From the NCBI RefSeq assembly GCF_002843565.1, contig NZ_CP025257.1, positions 806,001 to 870,000 on the forward strand: DNA of 64,000 nt, in the 5' to 3' direction. The notes under the pieces were generated by a model. That model was not told where the DNA came from. It saw nothing but the letters and a program-made list of their open reading frames with translations, and did no database searches. Position numbers and translations under genes: made by a program. Of the stretch, positions 10,265-20,177 are shown piece by piece. Origin of the DNA: Mesoplasma syrphidae. GTDB lineage: Bacteria; Bacillota_I; Bacilli_A; Mycoplasmatales; Mycoplasmataceae. The stretch's first letter is position 1. Every line of letters starts with the position of its first letter.

Positions 10265-11617
10265 TTATTTTTCTAAACGCTTCAACTTTTCAAGTGCTTT
10301 TTGCTCTTTAGCAGCTTGTTTATTTTGCTTTGCAGGTTTAACCTTGTTTAAAATTATGCGATTAGAATTTTGTTTTGTTGGAGTGCTAATTCCAAAATAT
10401 TCTTTTTCGTATGAATAACCTGGTTTTCTAAATAACTGAGGAATTCCATATTGCGTCAAAATCATTCCTATTAATCCAATTAATGCTGTTAGACCAATTA
10501 TTGTTAGTGAAAGCGGTTTGTTATACATTATAAATAAATGATCATCAGGTCTTTCCATCTCTAAAAAGAAACGAACTAAATTTCAACCAAAGAAAAATGC
10601 AAATCCTTCAAATCCCGCTTTAATTACTGTGTAATGATGTGGATTGTTAGCTTCGACTAATGCCTTCCCAGACTGTCAGCGTTTTTTTACTATGTTGGTA
10701 TTGCTTGAATTAATTTTTGCAATTTTCTCCAAATACGCTACTTTGTTGCTTTCGTTTGAGTTAAATACAAATGCTTCATCCCAAACTTGTTTATAAGTTT
10801 TTTTGTCGCTTTTTGATCAGGGAGCAAAGAATTTTTTAAAACTAAATTTAAGATCAAAAGAATACTCATCCGGATTAATTTTTCAAGGCTTATTTCCCAA
10901 TAATTTGATTACAAATGGCACAACTAAAACAAAGAAAATTCATACTGCCAATAATGACAATGATTCTCACAAAAAAATTGGATTCATTTGATAAATTTCA
11001 CCTGGAACCCAGCCAAAAGGATTATTTGCACTACCGTCATAGACAGCAAGTGTATTATTTAAAATTCATTGAGGCAACTTTAATGATCCCTGTCCCCCAT
11101 TATATATATAGAGCGGTCGACCCATAACTTCATGATTAAAAAAATTTCCTCATCGACCGATTACTTGACCCCAAAGAATATTTGGTAAAATTGCATCCAT
11201 ATAAGTAAATAATGAGACTTTAGTTTTCTTACCAAGAAGCGCAAACATAATCAAGCCAACAAAGGTTGAAGTGTAAATTCCTCCATGAATTGCCATTCCT
11301 TCTTTTCAAAAGTATAATAGCTGAATTCCATGAGCATCTCCAGAATGCTTTCCAGGACCATCGGCGTTTAATTTACCAAAAAAACTTGCTCCCATTAAAG
11401 CAATTGGAACCAAAATAATTACAGCGATTGAAAGTTCCATTGTATTTAAACCACGACGAGAAAACTTTCAAAGACAAAAAATAACTGAAACCAAAATTCC
11501 CAAAGTCATTGCTAAAGCATAAACATGAACAAATCCATAATCTGGCTTAACTCAGCCTCATAAATTCTTGACTCTTTCATCAAATATTCAGTTTTTGCCT
11601 TGTACTCAATCAATCAC
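10265..11617 (-). CDS. lgt: Prolipoprotein diacylglyceryl transferase, copy 1
   Basis: About 450 residues when many TGA codons are read as Trp. The Lgt signature GRWGNFFNHEVMG lies near 154-166 and AIHGGIYT near 109-116. Lgt attaches diacylglycerol to the lipobox Cys of prolipoproteins in the membrane, and the GH85 lipoprotein at 30326 is a likely substrate. The protein is longer than bacterial Lgt (about 260-300): a hydrophilic insert of about 130 residues precedes the last helices, and the C-terminus is Lys/Gln-rich. No ATG is in frame: TAA lies shortly upstream, and the best start is GTG at 11617 after TGGGGTGAT. A second copy lies beyond trxB. Confidence 0.88.
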
Positions 11618-11652
11618 AGTATCACCCCATGTTTCTTTTTATTATAACTTGT

Positions 11653-12594
11653 TTATCTTAAGTTTTGTAAATATTCTACAGCCATTTGACCAGCCATTGC
11701 TCCGTCTCCAACTGCAATTGCAATTTGACGTAAAGGCACATCACGAACATCACCAGCTACATATAATCCCTCAATGCTCGTGCGCATTTTTGGATTAGCT
11801 AGTACATAGCCACTTTCATCAGTTATTTTCAAATCTGATACAAACTGCGTAATCGGAGTTGCTCCAATATAAGGAAATATTGCACTAACTTTCAATTCTT
11901 GAGTTTTTCCTGTCACTAAATCTTTGACCTTAATTGCTTCAACCTTAGTTTCCCCAATTATTTCTTCAACAACAGATTCCATTAAGAACTTAACGTTTGA
12001 CATTGAGCGAAGTTTTTCAACTGCTACAATATCAGTTCTAAAGTGATCCTTACGAACAATTACATATAATGTATCAACAAATTTTTTTAAGTACATTCCT
12101 TCTTGAACGGCAGAGTACCCACCACCAACAACAGCAACATCTTTGCCTTTATGAAATGCACCATCGCAAACTGCACAATAACTAACACCTTTACCATATA
12201 AGCGTTGTTCTCCAGGAACTCCCAATTCATTTTCTTTTGTTCCTGTCGCCAAAATAACTGTTTTTGCATATAATATTTTTTCATTTAATAAATGAATTTC
12301 AAACAGTCCTTCAGAAATTTTTTTGACATGAACAACTTCATTAAATTCAAAGCTTGTTCCAAAACTAGTTGCATGTGCATACATTTTGATTGACAAATCA
12401 GGACCCATAATTGCTTCATGCCCTGGGAAGTTTTCAATCATTTCAGTCTTGATCATTTTTCCTCCAGGAGCTTCTTTTTCAACAATAACTGTATTTAAAC
12501 CAGCTCTTGATGTATAAACGGCCGCAGTCATTCCTGCAGGCCCTCCTCCAATAATTAGAACGTCAATAACTTCTTTATTAGTATGATTTTTCAT
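11653..12594 (-). CDS. trxB: Thioredoxin reductase
   Basis: A 313-residue flavoprotein. The FAD-binding GGGPAGMTAAVYTSRAG is near 16-32, the redox-active pair is in YCAVCDG near 140, the NADPH-binding GGGYSAVQEG follows, and the second FAD segment is GLYVAGDVRD. It passes electrons from NADPH to thioredoxin in the cytoplasm. In most TrxB the active site is CATC or CAVC, so it is intact. It sits between two lgt copies, 19 bases after the upstream one. Confidence 0.96.
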   Translation of the reverse strand: MKNHTNKEVIDVLIIGGGPAGMTAAVYTSRAGLNTVIVEKEAPGGKMIKTEMIENFPGHEAIMGPDLSIKMYAHATSFGTSFEFNEVVHVKKISEGLFEIHLLNEKILYAKTVILATGTKENELGVPGEQRLYGKGVSYCAVCDGAFHKGKDVAVVGGGYSAVQEGMYLKKFVDTLYVIVRKDHFRTDIVAVEKLRSMSNVKFLMESVVEEIIGETKVEAIKVKDLVTGKTQELKVSAIFPYIGATPITQFVSDLKITDESGYVLANPKMRTSIEGLYVAGDVRDVPLRQIAIAVGDGAMAGQMAVEYLQNLR

Positions 12595-12613
12595 ATAATC
12601 ATCCTACCTCTCT

Positions 12614-14074
12614 TCATTTATAAGGTGCAGTAAATTGTGCTATTAAAATAATTCCTATTCCGACTAATAGCAAAATTGCTAAAACTGTGAAATTTAATTC
12701 TGGCATGTTTTGAATAAAGTACTCTTGAGGATTTCGAAAAGCTTCCAAAATTATTCTAATAAGTAAGTATCCAAATATATATGATCCTGTAATAACCCCA
12801 GAGCGAATAACAAAAAAACTATTAGGATTATTAAGCTTTTCCAATGCTCTTGCATCAGGATTAACATTAAGTCTTCTACTTCACTTACCGATTTGACTAT
12901 ATATTTCGTTGCGCTTTAAAATATAGCTTTTCTTATATTCAACTTTTTTTAACTTATTATTTGTTTGTTTAGCTTTAATTTTTAATTGTGATTTAAGTTG
13001 TAAAATTCGTTGCTCACCTTGATAGCGGCGATTAGCACGTTCTTCAGCACTATTTTCAAATTCTGCTACAGCCAAAGAATTGGGTTCATATCAATAATAA
13101 GCTTTATTCCATGCTTTTCAAAATGATAGCTTAAGTTCGATAATTTCGCCATTTTCTCCCGTAAATCGAACTTGTTTATATTTTATAGGAACAAGCGTAC
13201 TTTTTGTAGTTAATTTATCTTCGGCAATTGATTTGTAGTGTTTGTTATATCATCCGGGATAAGCAGTTGGCTCTAAGTCCCATGGTTTTGACTTGTTAAA
13301 AAAACGGCTTAAATTAGCAATTAAAAAAGTTATTATCAGTCATAAACTAAAAGTTGCTATTGCTTCATATAAAAATAATGGTTGGCGAAATTCTAATGAT
13401 GTTTCTCTTAAAAAAGTTTCAAGCGTTATTTCGCCATTGCTATAGGTACTTCAAATTTCTGGGCTACTAAATCAATTTGCTGGTAATCCTTGACCTAACC
13501 CATCTTTAAATTCGCTTAAATTTGGAAAATAGAAAAGTTTATTCCTAATAAAATCTGGTAGCCAATTCAAATCTTCATAGTCAACAACAGTGCCCATAAT
13601 TTCGTGATTAAAAAAGTTTCCTCAACGTCCAATTGATTGTCCCAGTAAAATATTTGGAATAATACAATCGGCATAAACTCATACAGAAATCATCGTTAAC
13701 TTTGATCGCTTATACAAAAGCACGAACCCTGCTGTGATTCCTAAAAATAGCGAACCAAACAATGACATTCCTGGCTCCCAAAAGAAAAATATGCGTCACC
13801 ATGGCATCCCTGGAATAAAGGCTTTTCCAAAGATTGATGCGCCAATAACTCCTATAGGTACAACTAAAACAACTGCTCATTCAAATTCGCGTAAAGGAAT
13901 ACCCTTCATTTTGAAGTGAATTATTGAAGCAACTATTGTAAGCAAAATCCCACCAAACATAAAAATTGGGTATGCTGGAACTATTCCAAATAATAATCGT
14001 TCATTCGCCGGATCACCAAAATTTGTGATTCAATCCCCAAGGCTTCAACCTCCAATATTTGTCAACAATGTCAT
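12614..14074 (-). CDS. lgt: Prolipoprotein diacylglyceryl transferase, copy 2
   Basis: A 486-residue membrane protein with about a dozen TGA-encoded Trp. The Lgt signature SIGRWGNFFNHEIMG is intact. Like copy 1 it carries a large hydrophilic insert (about 180 residues, with a very basic segment ANRRYQGEQRILQLKSQLK) before the two final helices, which end HFTVLA-type and QFTAPYK. The start is ATG at 14074, three bases after the hprK stop, with GAGG inside the hprK end. Two intact copies in one operon point to gene duplication. Whether both are active cannot be told from sequence. Confidence 0.87.
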
Positions 14075-14076
14075 TG

Positions 14077-15015
14077 TTAATTTTCCTCGTTAATCTCTAA
14101 AATGCGCTTATTCATCAATGAAATTATATCTTCAGCAACATCGCTTTGGTTAATTTTTAATTGTGCAACAGCAGACTCAATAATATTTGCAATATTACGT
14201 CCTGAAGATACCGGAATTTTTAAATATGGAATATCTACTCCCAAAACTTTCTTGTTAGTTGTTTCACGTCCTAAACGTTCAGAGGCATCAACTCCGTCAG
14301 CTCCAAACTTAAATAGCTCAATAATCATATCTAAAGTTGTTTCTTGCATGATATTTTTATACCCATTTGTTTTTGATACATCAATAATTCCAATTCCACG
14401 AACTTCAACTAAATTGCGCAAAATCGGATGAGATTTTCCGTAAATTCGACTACCTTTGTTTGTTAAAATAATTCGATCATCTCCTACAAACAAATGATTA
14501 TTCTTAATTAATTCTAGAGAAATCTCTGATTTCCCAATTCCTGATTCTCCGGTGATTAAAATTCCCTTGCCAAAAATATTTATCAAGGAAGCATGGACTT
14601 CTTCAGTAGGAGCGAAATACTCATCGTATAAATCTAAGATTTTTTGTGTCAACTCGCTTGTTGAAGGATAATCAGTTCTTAATAAGGGAAAATCTAAATC
14701 TTTTGCCACAGAAATTAACGTTTCATCAACAAATTTTTTAGTGATTAGAATCACCGGAGCCCCTGATTTAATTACTTCTGCGTATTTAAGACGCTTAGTT
14801 TGTTCATCAAACTGATTCATATAAAGATTTTCTTTTGAAGACATCATTACTGCTCTTTTATGTTTTTTATCACTAGCTGGACTAAAAAACCCAGTTAATT
14901 CTAGACCTGCACGATTTAAACCGTAGACCCCAATTTCAATATCCAAGTGGTCTTTTCCAGAAATCACTTCTAGATCAAAATGTTCAACTAATGTCCTAAT
15001 CGTTAATTTTTTCAC
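14077..15015 (-). CDS. hprK: HPr kinase/phosphorylase
   Basis: A 312-residue protein of normal length. The N-terminal domain (1-135) is followed by the catalytic domain with His141, the P-loop GESGIGKS at 156-163 and the family signature LVEVRGIGIIDV. It phosphorylates HPr on Ser46 or removes that phosphate in response to glycolytic intermediates, and so controls PTS traffic. It is the first gene of the operon hprK-lgt-trxB-lgt-whiA-HTH. Pairing of hprK with lgt is common in Firmicutes. Confidence 0.97.
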   Translation of the reverse strand: MKKLTIRTLVEHFDLEVISGKDHLDIEIGVYGLNRAGLELTGFFSPASDKKHKRAVMMSSKENLYMNQFDEQTKRLKYAEVIKSGAPVILITKKFVDETLISVAKDLDFPLLRTDYPSTSELTQKILDLYDEYFAPTEEVHASLINIFGKGILITGESGIGKSEISLELIKNNHLFVGDDRIILTNKGSRIYGKSHPILRNLVEVRGIGIIDVSKTNGYKNIMQETTLDMIIELFKFGADGVDASERLGRETTNKKVLGVDIPYLKIPVSSGRNIANIIESAVAQLKINQSDVAEDIISLMNKRILEINEEN

Positions 15016-15069
15016 GAAAAACCTCCAAATGTTTTTATAAACATATTTTACTATAATTATGGTTTGATA

Positions 15070-15097
15070 TTGATATTTGAAGTTTATAACATATACT
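15070..15097 (+). promoter_or_regulatory. Promoter of the S1-domain gene
   Basis: TTGATA at 15070-15075 and TATACT at 15092-15097 with a 16-base spacer, 23 bases before the ATG. A strong AAGGGGG ribosome-binding site lies at 15105-15111. The other strand of this gap must hold the hprK promoter, for which TATAGT/TAAAAT boxes are possible. Confidence 0.65.
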
Positions 15098-15119
15098 ATT
15101 TTCTAAGGGGGAATTTAAA

Positions 15120-15356
15120 ATGGAAAATACAATCGTAAAAGCAACTATCACTGATATCGTTGATTTTGGAGCATTTTGTACTGTTGAAATCAATGATGAA
15201 CAATACAAAGGATTAATCCACATTAGTGAAATCGCGGATCAATTCGTAAGAGATGCAAAAGAATTCGTAACATCAGGTGAAGAAGTTGATGCAATGATCT
15301 TAGAAATCAACCACGACAAAAAACAAGTTAAATTATCAATCAAAAGAGCTAAATAA
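15120..15356 (+). CDS. Small S1 RNA-binding domain protein
   Basis: A 78-residue protein that is a single S1/OB domain: VDFGAFCTVEINDEQYKGLI, LIHISEIA, then GEEVDAMILEINHDKKQVKL and a final SIKRAK. This resembles the general stress protein 13 / YugI group of Firmicutes, thought to bind ribosomes or mRNA. Strong promoter, strong ribosome-binding site and a codon choice rich in ATC and AAC compared with neighbours suggest high expression. It is monocistronic and transcribed away from hprK. Confidence 0.88.
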   Translation: MENTIVKATITDIVDFGAFCTVEINDEQYKGLIHISEIADQFVRDAKEFVTSGEEVDAMILEINHDKKQVKLSIKRAK

Positions 15357-15440
15357 TTATTATCATTTTCGTTTTAAATCCTTAAATAATGCCAAATTGA
15401 TATTATTAAGTTAAATTGAAATTAGATAAAAATAATGCTA

Positions 15441-15466
15441 AAAAAGATGCCTAGGCATCTTTTTTT
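15441..15466. terminator. Bidirectional terminator
   Basis: AAAAAGATGCC TA GGCATCTTTTT, a perfect symmetric hairpin with T tracts on both strands, between the convergent S1 gene (plus) and ECF gene (minus). The TAG stop of the ECF gene lies inside the hairpin at 15451-15453. Confidence 0.85.
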
Positions 15467-16203
15467 ATTTTTATTATTGGCTTGTTTCTAAAACTTTTTT
15501 TATTGATATTAGATTCCATTAGCTTTTGATACTCAGTTTTTTTAGGTCTCGCAATTAAATTTAAAGATCCGTTACGGCCAACTCAAACAGTTTTTGTTGT
15601 TCCTGCTTCCTTGCGCAGTAAAATTCATAGTATATTGAAACAACTGTAAGTTAAAAATGGATAAACAATCATTTGAACCGGTGCCAAAATTGCTTTTTTG
15701 ATAAAATCGACTTGCGCAAATGAAGTACCATATAATGCTCACATAAATAATGGAGTTAAAAAGAATAAGTGGATCAAAATAAATAAAACATAAGCTACAA
15801 CCATCTTAATTACTCAAAACCGATTACTTTTAAAAACAAATACTAAGGCTCCCGTAAAGCCTATCAAAATTTTAATAAGCATAAAACCTAAGTGATAAAC
15901 TCCACCTAAATTAATTAAAGACCCAACAGTATCTGATGCTAATCCAGTAACAACTCCAGCCAGAGGACCAAAAACCATCCCCGTTAAAAAAATCACAAAA
16001 TTTCCTAACATTATTTGGAATCCAAATATTGAAGTATACCCAATAACATTAGTTAAACTAACACTTAGTGCCACTAGAACCCCCAAAATTGAAATATTTT
16101 TGACTGTAAATCGACGTCAAGTAAATTTTTCCATTGCAAAACTAATTGCGAATAAAAAGATAATTCCTAGTGCTGCTCCAATTGTTGTATACAACATTAA
16201 CAT
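15451..16203 (-). CDS. folT: ECF transporter S component, folate-type
   Basis: A 250-residue membrane protein with about six helices. The central segment GNFVIFLTGMVFGPLAGV followed by ASDTVGSLI matches substrate-binding S components of the folate family. Such proteins bind the vitamin outside and work with a shared EcfA-EcfA'-EcfT module, which is not in this window. The start is ATG at 16203 after AGGGGG. The position directly after folC, whose product adds glutamates to folate and so traps it, supports folate as substrate. The C-terminal 70 residues are hydrophilic and basic, ending within the terminator hairpin. Confidence 0.8.
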
Positions 16204-16219
16204 TTTTAGGCCCCCTAAA

Positions 16220-17329
16220 CTATTTATTTAAATACTCATATACTTGTGGTATAAAATATAGACTTCCACATATTAAAATATTATCATTTTGATGAGTTTC
16301 TAAAAATTGCTTTCAAGATAAGACTTTTTTGCAATAATTAATTTCTGACAGATTTCAAGCTTTAAAATGATCAAATGTTGTAATATAAACATTTTTAAAA
16401 CTACTAACTAATTTATCAAGACTTGCCTGATAATCTTTTGTAGTAATTGAAGCATAAAGAACAACGTAGTTATTCTTTTCTGTCTTAACTGTGTTAATAA
16501 GCTGTTCAATCCCATCAATATTATGAGCACCATCTAAAATAATTATTCGATTATTTTTAGCAACTTTTGTGAAGCGTCCCAATGGTGGATTTAGGGTCCT
16601 AATGTCAAAGTCTCGAATATCCAACTCTTCTAAAACTTTTTGAGCTAATCCCTTATTTCCCTGCTGATATAAAACCTTGTCAGTTAAGGAATTAGCATAT
16701 ATGATTTGTACGCCTTGGTTTTTAATAGTGCAGTCAATAATTGCTTGATACTTTTTGTTATCATCGCTGACTATTAACTTAGTATCCGGCTTGGCAATGT
16801 TAATTTTTTGATCTAAAATTTCTTCAATTGTCGTTCCCAAAAGCTCCGTGTGGTCAAAAGATACTGATGTTAGAACTGTCAAAATTTGGTTACTCATTAA
16901 ACTTGTGCAGTCATTTTTACCACCAATTCCAGCTTCCATTACAACAATATCTACTTTTTGATTAGCAAAATATAAAATTGCAATTAAAGTTCAAATTTCA
17001 AAAAATGTCAAATTGTATTGTTCAATATCTTCAGAAATTTTTTTCAAATACATATGCAAGTCTTCGTCGCTAATATATTGATTGTTAATTTGAATTCGTT
17101 CGTTTTGTCATAAAAAGGCAGGCCCAATAAAGAGACCAACTTTTTCATATTTAGTACGTAAACCTTTTGATAAATAATAGGAAGTAGAGCCCTTTCCATT
17201 TGTTCCTACAACATTAATTGTTGCTAAATCTTTTTCAGGATGCCCTAATTTCTCTAAAACTTTAATTAAGTTATATTCTTTAGCAAATCTCTGTTTGACA
17301 GGAATTAGTTCTTTGTCAACTGAAATCAT
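16220..17329 (-). CDS. folC: Folylpolyglutamate synthase / dihydrofolate synthase
   Basis: A 369-residue Mur-ligase-type protein, somewhat shorter than typical FolC (about 420). The P-loop is VGTNGKGSTS at 41-50, followed later by MEAGIGGKNDCTSL and the DGAHN motif (IILDGAHNIDGIEQL). The enzyme adds glutamate to tetrahydrofolate with ATP, which keeps folates in the cell. Its ATG overlaps the uvrA stop by one base, and the folate-type ECF gene follows 16 bases later, so coupling of uptake and trapping is likely. Confidence 0.92.
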
Positions 17330-20166
17330 TATTTCAAATACTCTCTTAAGTATTTAGCAGTATAAGAAATTTCGCTAGCAGCTACTTGCTCAGGTGTTCC
17401 TGTCGCAATAATCATTCCTCCACCGCTTCCACCTTCAGGTCCTAAATCAATAATGTAATCAGAAACTTTGATAAAATCTAAGTTATGCTCAATTGCAATT
17501 ACCGTATTTCCCAAATCAACTAAACGATCTAAGACAGCAATCAAACGCTTAACATCATCATTATGTAAACCAGTTGTTGGCTCATCAAGTAGGAAAATAG
17601 TTTTTCCTGTCGCTTTTTTAAGTAAATATGTTGATAACTTAATTCTTTGTGATTCTCCACCAGATAAAGTTGTGGCGCTTTGCCCCAGGCGAATGTATCC
17701 TAATCCTACTTCGACAATGGTATCTAGTTTGGTTTTAATCTGAGGAATATTTTCAAAAAATTTTGTAGCTTCTTCAACTGTCATGTTTAATACATCAGAA
17801 ATATTCTTGTTTTTAAATTTAACCTGCAAAGTTTCATCATTATAACGTTGTCCCTCACAGATTTCACATTTAACTTCTACGCTTGGCATAAATTGCATTG
17901 AGATCGTAATGATTCCATCTCCTTGACAGTTTTCGCAGCGTCCACCTTGAACATTAAATGAAAAACGCCCTTTTTTGTATCCTCGAACTTTGGCTTCAGG
18001 AAGATTTGTAAATAAATCACGAATATCATCAAAAACTGTAGTGTAAGTTGCAGGATTTGAGCGAGGTGTTCTTCCAATTGGTTCTTGAGAAATATAAATT
18101 ACTTTATCAACATTTTCAATACCTTTAATTTCTTTAAATTCTCCAGCAATTACTGGCTCTTTCGAAAGCTTTTGCATAATACCTTTATAAATAATATCCT
18201 CTAATAAAGTTGACTTTCCTGAACCAGAAACGCCAGTGATCGTTACAAATTTGTTTAATGGGACTGATACACTAACATTTTTTAAATTATTTTCAGTAGC
18301 ACCACGAACTTCAAGTTTTTTACCATTGCCACCGCGGCGTTTTGTAGGAACTAGAATTTTTTCAGCTCCAGATAAGTATTTACCAGTTAAACTATCTGAT
18401 TTTAAAATTTCTTCATAAGTTCCACTAAAAACAATTTCTCCCCCATGTTCTCCAGCTCTTGGTCCAACATCAACAATTCAATCAGATGCTTTCATTGTAT
18501 CTTCATCATGTTCTACAACAATCAAAGTGTTCCCTAAATCACGTAAATGCTTTAGTGTACCAATTAGTTTATCGTTATCGCGTTGGTGTAGACCAATTGA
18601 AGGCTCATCAAGGACATATAAAATTCCAGTCAACTGTGATCCAATTTGTTTAGCCAATCGAATACGTTGTGCTTCTCCTCCTGAAAGAGTTGTAGCAGAA
18701 CGTGATAAATTTAAGTATCCCAATCCTACTTCATATAAGAAACTTGTTCTCGAAACAATTTCCTTTAACACTAAGTTAGCAATTTTTGCTTGATTTTCAG
18801 TTAATGAAATATTTAACAAAAAGTCTAACTCTTCCTGAATTGATTTTTCAGTAAACTCAAAAATGGAAACTCCATTAATTTTAATTGACAGCGCTGTTTT
18901 ATTTAAACGTGCTCCATTACATTCTTTGCATTTTTTTGAACTCATGAATTTTGCATATCATTTACGCAAATCTTCAGATTTAGTTTCAAAATAACGGCGT
19001 TGAATTAACGAAGCAACACCCTCAATATATTCATATGACTCATAACGACGACCATTTGAGCTAAGTAGTTTAGTTTCAATTTCTTCATCTGAACCTCACA
19101 TTATATAATTTAATTGTTGCTTACTTAAATCTTTAATTGCTAAATCCAAATCAATGTAATAGTAGTCACATAGAGTACGAAACTTTTGTCATTCAAGATT
19201 ATCTGAACCGACCAAATTTTTAAAATATGTAATTCCACCTTGATTAATGCTTTTTTCTTTATCTGGAGCTAATAAATGCGGGTCTGCCTCCAAACTGACT
19301 CCTAATCCTGAACATTCCTCACAAGCTCCTAAAGGAGCATTAAATGAAAATAAACGTGGTTCCATTTCTGGAATAGTAAAGCCACAAACACTGCATGAAT
19401 ACGCTGTTGAATATAATTTTTCTTCTTTATCAGCAGTTTCAGGGTAAAAGATCTTAATTAATCCATCTGAATATTTTAAACTGACCTCAATTGCTGAATA
19501 AATTCTTGAGTTAATTTCATCATCAGTTTTATAAATTAAACGATCTACAACAATATCAATATTGTGGCGAGTATTTTTTTCTATTTCAAATTCCTCATCC
19601 AACATTCGAATTTGGCCATCTACTTTAACTCTAATAAAGCCTTCGGCACGAAGCTTTTCTAATAAATCTTTGTGAGAACCTTTTTTATCTCTAACAACAG
19701 GCGCCAAAACATATACTTGTTCCCCTTGGTCAGTATCTTTTGCGACATTTAAAACAATTTCTTTAATCGAACTTGCATTAATAATTCCATGTCCATTAAT
19801 ACAAAATGGAGTTCCGACTCTTGCATACAATAGACGCAAATAATCATAAATTTCTGTAACTGTTCCAACTGTTGAACGAGGATTGTGTGATGTCGTTTTT
19901 TGATCAATTGAAATTGCTGGACTAAGTCCCTCGATTGAATCAACATCTGGTTTTTCATTTCCTCCTAAAAATTGACGAGCATAAGCAGATAATGATTCAA
20001 TATATCGACGACGACCTTCAGCATAGATTGTTGAAAATGCCAATGACGATTTTCCTGAACCTGACAAACCTGTAAAAACAATTAACTTTTCTTTGGGAAT
20101 CTCTAAGTCAACATTTTTTAAATTGTTTTCTCGAGCTCCTTTTACTATAATTTTATCTAAAGCCAT
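17329..20166 (-). CDS. uvrA: Excinuclease ABC subunit A
   Basis: A 945-residue protein with two ABC-type ATPase halves. The first P-loop GLSGSGKS is at 33-40, and both halves keep a signature ([10 protein letters not shown] and [10 protein letters not shown]) and a Walker B ending [10 protein letters not shown] or [10 protein letters not shown]. Zinc-binding Cys pairs are visible at CSVCGF/CEECSG and CENCQG/CEICEG. UvrA finds bulky DNA lesions and loads UvrB. It follows uvrB by 11 bases. Several TGA codons (near 18178, 18946 and 19188) are Trp, not breaks. Confidence 0.98.
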
Positions 20167-20177
20167 AATTTAATCAC

